Shown: in pieces, positions 62,554 through 64,000 of the stretch | How the letters are laid out: each line of letters starts with the position of its first letter | Numbering within the stretch: the stretch's first letter is position 1 | DNA from: Bog-756 sp963845485 | GTDB taxonomy: Bacteria; Actinomycetota; Acidimicrobiia; Acidimicrobiales; RAAP-2 | DNA length: 64,000 bases | NCBI GenBank assembly: GCA_963845485.1 | Contig: CAWJSI010000001.1 | Location: 186,001-250,000 of the forward strand | Direction of reading: 5' to 3' | The notes under the pieces: model-generated | Told to the model about the DNA's origin: nothing | Seen by the model: only the letters and a program-made list of their open reading frames with translations | Database searches by the model: none | Made by a program: the position numbers and the translations under genes

Positions 62554-63387
62554 CTAGTACCGGGCATCGGCCGCGTGGCGGATCGCCTCGGCGAGGAGAT
62601 CGGGCGCGCCGATATGGGCGATGTGTCCCTGGCCGGGGAGGGTGACCACGTGAACGTTCGGCAGCGTCGAGGCGAGATCGGCCAGGCGGGCCCGGAGGTG
62701 TTCCACGCTGAGCTCTCCCTCGATGAGCGTCACGGGTAGGGACAACGAGCGGTAGCGGTCGATGCCGACGCCGAGTGAGTCGAGCGCCTCGTCGTCCCGG
62801 ATCTGAGGCTCGGTGAACTCAGTGAGGGTCGCCACGGTGTCGGGATCGGTGAGCATGGCGTCGAACATCGACGCCGGCATCCTGACGATGTCGGTGAAGT
62901 GGATCCGCATGGCCTCGAGGGGATCACCGCGGTCGAGGGCGGCCCGGGCCTCGTGGAGCGCCGCTCCGCCGACCAGGGAGGTCGTCGGCATGGGTGGTTC
63001 ATAGGCCACCACTCCGGCGAACAATTCGGGGTGGGCCAGTGCCGCCTCCAGCGCAACCACAGCTCCCGATGAATGGCCGACGAGGAGCACGGGCTCGGGG
63101 AGCAGTCGGGCGATGGCCGAGGTATCGGCGACTTCGATGGCCATGGAGTGGGCCTGAGCCGCCAAGGATCTGGCCGCATAGATTCGCCGGTGGAGCCGGA
63201 CCACCAAGAAGTCCGGAACCAACTCTCGGGCCACGTAGCTCCAGGAGTCGGCATCCTGTCCTCCGGGATGGAGGACCAGGAGGGTCGGGCCATCGCCTTC
63301 GGCAGAGGCCGTTACCACCGTGCCGTCCGTCGACGTCGCCGAGACCTCCGTCACGCGAGCAATGTAGCCGTCAGGACCTGCTGTCAT
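62554..63387 (-). CDS. Alpha/beta-hydrolase-fold protein
   Basis: 277 aa. The oxyanion segment is TLLVLHPGGQDADSW, the nucleophile elbow VLLVGHSSGAVVAL with serine, the acid likely in VTLIEGELS or nearby and the histidine in LPGQGHIAHIG. No signal peptide. The family contains esterases, haloalkane dehalogenase relatives and peroxidases, so no substrate can be given. It converges with the SipW operon and ends the region before a small cysteine protein gene. Confidence 0.87.
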   Translation of the reverse strand: MTAGPDGYIARVTEVSATSTDGTVVTASAEGDGPTLLVLHPGGQDADSWSYVARELVPDFLVVRLHRRIYAARSLAAQAHSMAIEVADTSAIARLLPEPVLLVGHSSGAVVALEAALAHPELFAGVVAYEPPMPTTSLVGGAALHEARAALDRGDPLEAMRIHFTDIVRMPASMFDAMLTDPDTVATLTEFTEPQIRDDEALDSLGVGIDRYRSLSLPVTLIEGELSVEHLRARLADLASTLPNVHVVTLPGQGHIAHIGAPDLLAEAIRHAADARY

Positions 63388-63397
63388 CGTGTCCGAG

Positions 63398-63616
63398 TCA
63401 CCTCCCTCGGGCCCGGCCGTCGGCGTAGACGCGAGCGCACTTGCGGCAGTTCACGTCGACCAGTGGGCCCCGATGGGTGCGTATGACTTCGGTCGCCTGT
63501 TGACGCCTGCCCTGCCACCCGAGGTAGGTGCGGTCACAGAGGAACCCGATCCCGTCAGCGATGTGGACGAGGTCGCTGAGCACGTCGTGCCGCAGCTCGA
63601 TGGTCGGTGCTTCCAT
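63398..63616 (-). CDS. Small protein with CxxC motif
   Basis: 72 aa from the ATG at 63616. Landmarks are ELRHDVLSDLVHIADGIGFLCDRTYLGW and DVNCRKCARVYADGR, with cysteines at FLCD and at NCRKC. The C-terminal CxxC could be half of a metal site or a redox pair. No known family. The ribosome-binding site is weak. The gene lies ten bases upstream of the alpha/beta hydrolase gene on the same strand and may be co-transcribed with it. Confidence 0.45.
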   Translation of the reverse strand: MEAPTIELRHDVLSDLVHIADGIGFLCDRTYLGWQGRRQQATEVIRTHRGPLVDVNCRKCARVYADGRARGR

Positions 63617-63666
63617 CCGTGAAGGATACGAGGCGGCCCGGTCATGAACCTGCAACGATGGCACCC

Positions 63667-64000
63667 ATGGGCCGTGGCGGCTTCGGCCAGCGGATGCGGG
63701 GTGCGGGTGCGCTTCTCCTGACAGGTGTTCTGGCGGTCGGATCGACGGCGTGCTCGTCGGGGTCGGCATCGCCGCCGCCGGCGGCCAAGGCACCGTCAAC
63801 GGCCGCCACCGCTCTATGTGCCTCCGTCCTTCTCGTACCGCCGCCGCCCGACGAACTCACCGCCGTCAGCACCCAGACGATCCGGGACGGTGAGGAGTCC
63901 GGGGATGCGACTCTCGACCGCCTGGCCAAGATGTGGCTCACGGAGTTGACGGTTCCCAACCGGACGGGCAGTACGAAGGCCGAGCCGCTCATCGCCTCCC
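63667..64000 (+). CDS. Lipoprotein, truncated by the window end
   Basis: Starts at an ATG at 63667 (a second ATG at 63658 is in frame). The signal ALLLTGVLAVGSTACSSG has a lipobox ending TAC. The visible mature part (112 residues in total) is rich in alanine, serine and proline, then becomes more structured (DELTAVSTQTIRDGEES, LDRLAKMWLTELTV). No family can be assigned before the gene ends outside the window. Likely an envelope lipoprotein. Confidence 0.7.
   Translation, partial: MGRGGFGQRMRGAGALLLTGVLAVGSTACSSGSASPPPAAKAPSTAATALCASVLLVPPPPDELTAVSTQTIRDGEESGDATLDRLAKMWLTELTVPNRTGSTKAEPLIAS

Overview
The window is a high-GC actinobacterial chromosome segment with about 70 protein genes. Several gene families point to Actinomycetota: mycothiol-type DinB/MDMPI proteins, F420-type flavin/deazaflavin enzymes, a SARP-type giant regulator, a DrrAB-like exporter, an ECF sigma factor with a SnoaL tail, many TetR regulators and frequent GTG starts. 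The mix of PelF/PelG and SipW/TasA-like genes with a low-density accessory gene content would fit an Acidimicrobiia-like lineage, but I cannot place it more precisely from sequence alone. I saw no tRNA, rRNA, CRISPR array, insertion sequence or phage gene.

Region by region. 0-5.1 kb: a CoA-linked catabolic unit. A GntR regulator and a class III CoA-transferase point left. A VOC protein, a carboxymuconolactone-decarboxylase-like protein, an HMG-CoA-lyase-type enzyme and an APH-type kinase point right from a shared palindromic control region. 5.2-15 kb: small enzymes and stress or regulatory genes. These include two DHFR-like reductases, an ArsR-SRPBCC pair with a leaderless promoter and twin operators, hemerythrin, a secreted PKD protein, TetR, VOC, a PH-like protein, a MarR-ClC chloride transporter pair and an alkyltransferase-like protein. 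15-22.4 kb: a secreted GH-like lipoprotein, a TetR-MFS drug-efflux pair, a TetR-SRPBCC pair with tandem operators, a VOC protein and a sulfatase. 22.6-33.7 kb: a surface-polysaccharide region. It holds a TPR protein, PelF, PelG, a membrane-anchored protein, a secreted CE1-like esterase, a lipoprotein, and a frameshifted FN3-polyThr-spherulin-4 protein whose last domain belongs to the family that cuts GalNAc polymers. A polytopic membrane protein diverges from it. 33.8-40.4 kb: an XRE protein, a 1172-aa SARP/AAA/TPR regulator, small alpha-beta barrel and MDMPI proteins, and a TauD-type dioxygenase. 40.8-47.4 kb: a PadR-DrrA-DrrB efflux operon, a SnoaL plus ECF sigma pair, an F420-type reductase and TetR operon with a nested operator, and a second CE1-like esterase. 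47.4-51 kb: small proteins, a luciferase-like oxidoreductase and a LapA-like protein. 51.1-54.3 kb: a tightly coupled TetR, beta-hydroxyacid dehydrogenase, SCP2-PhyH fusion and CMD operon. 54.3-60.4 kb: a dual GGDEF-EAL protein, then an MBL, MDMPI and TetR operon divergent from a PPOX gene across three overlapping palindromes, and a small HTH protein. 60.6-62.5 kb: a SipW signal peptidase with a TasA/CalY-like substrate and a second secreted protein. 62.5-64 kb: an alpha/beta hydrolase, a small Cys protein and a truncated lipoprotein gene.

Taken together, the window carries three parts that other bacteria use for biofilm matrix: a PelFG export core with a spherulin-4 hydrolase, a SipW-TasA-like fibre operon, and a c-di-GMP enzyme with both synthesis and breakdown domains. 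The rest is mostly regulator-enzyme pairs whose operators can be read directly from the DNA as palindromes.
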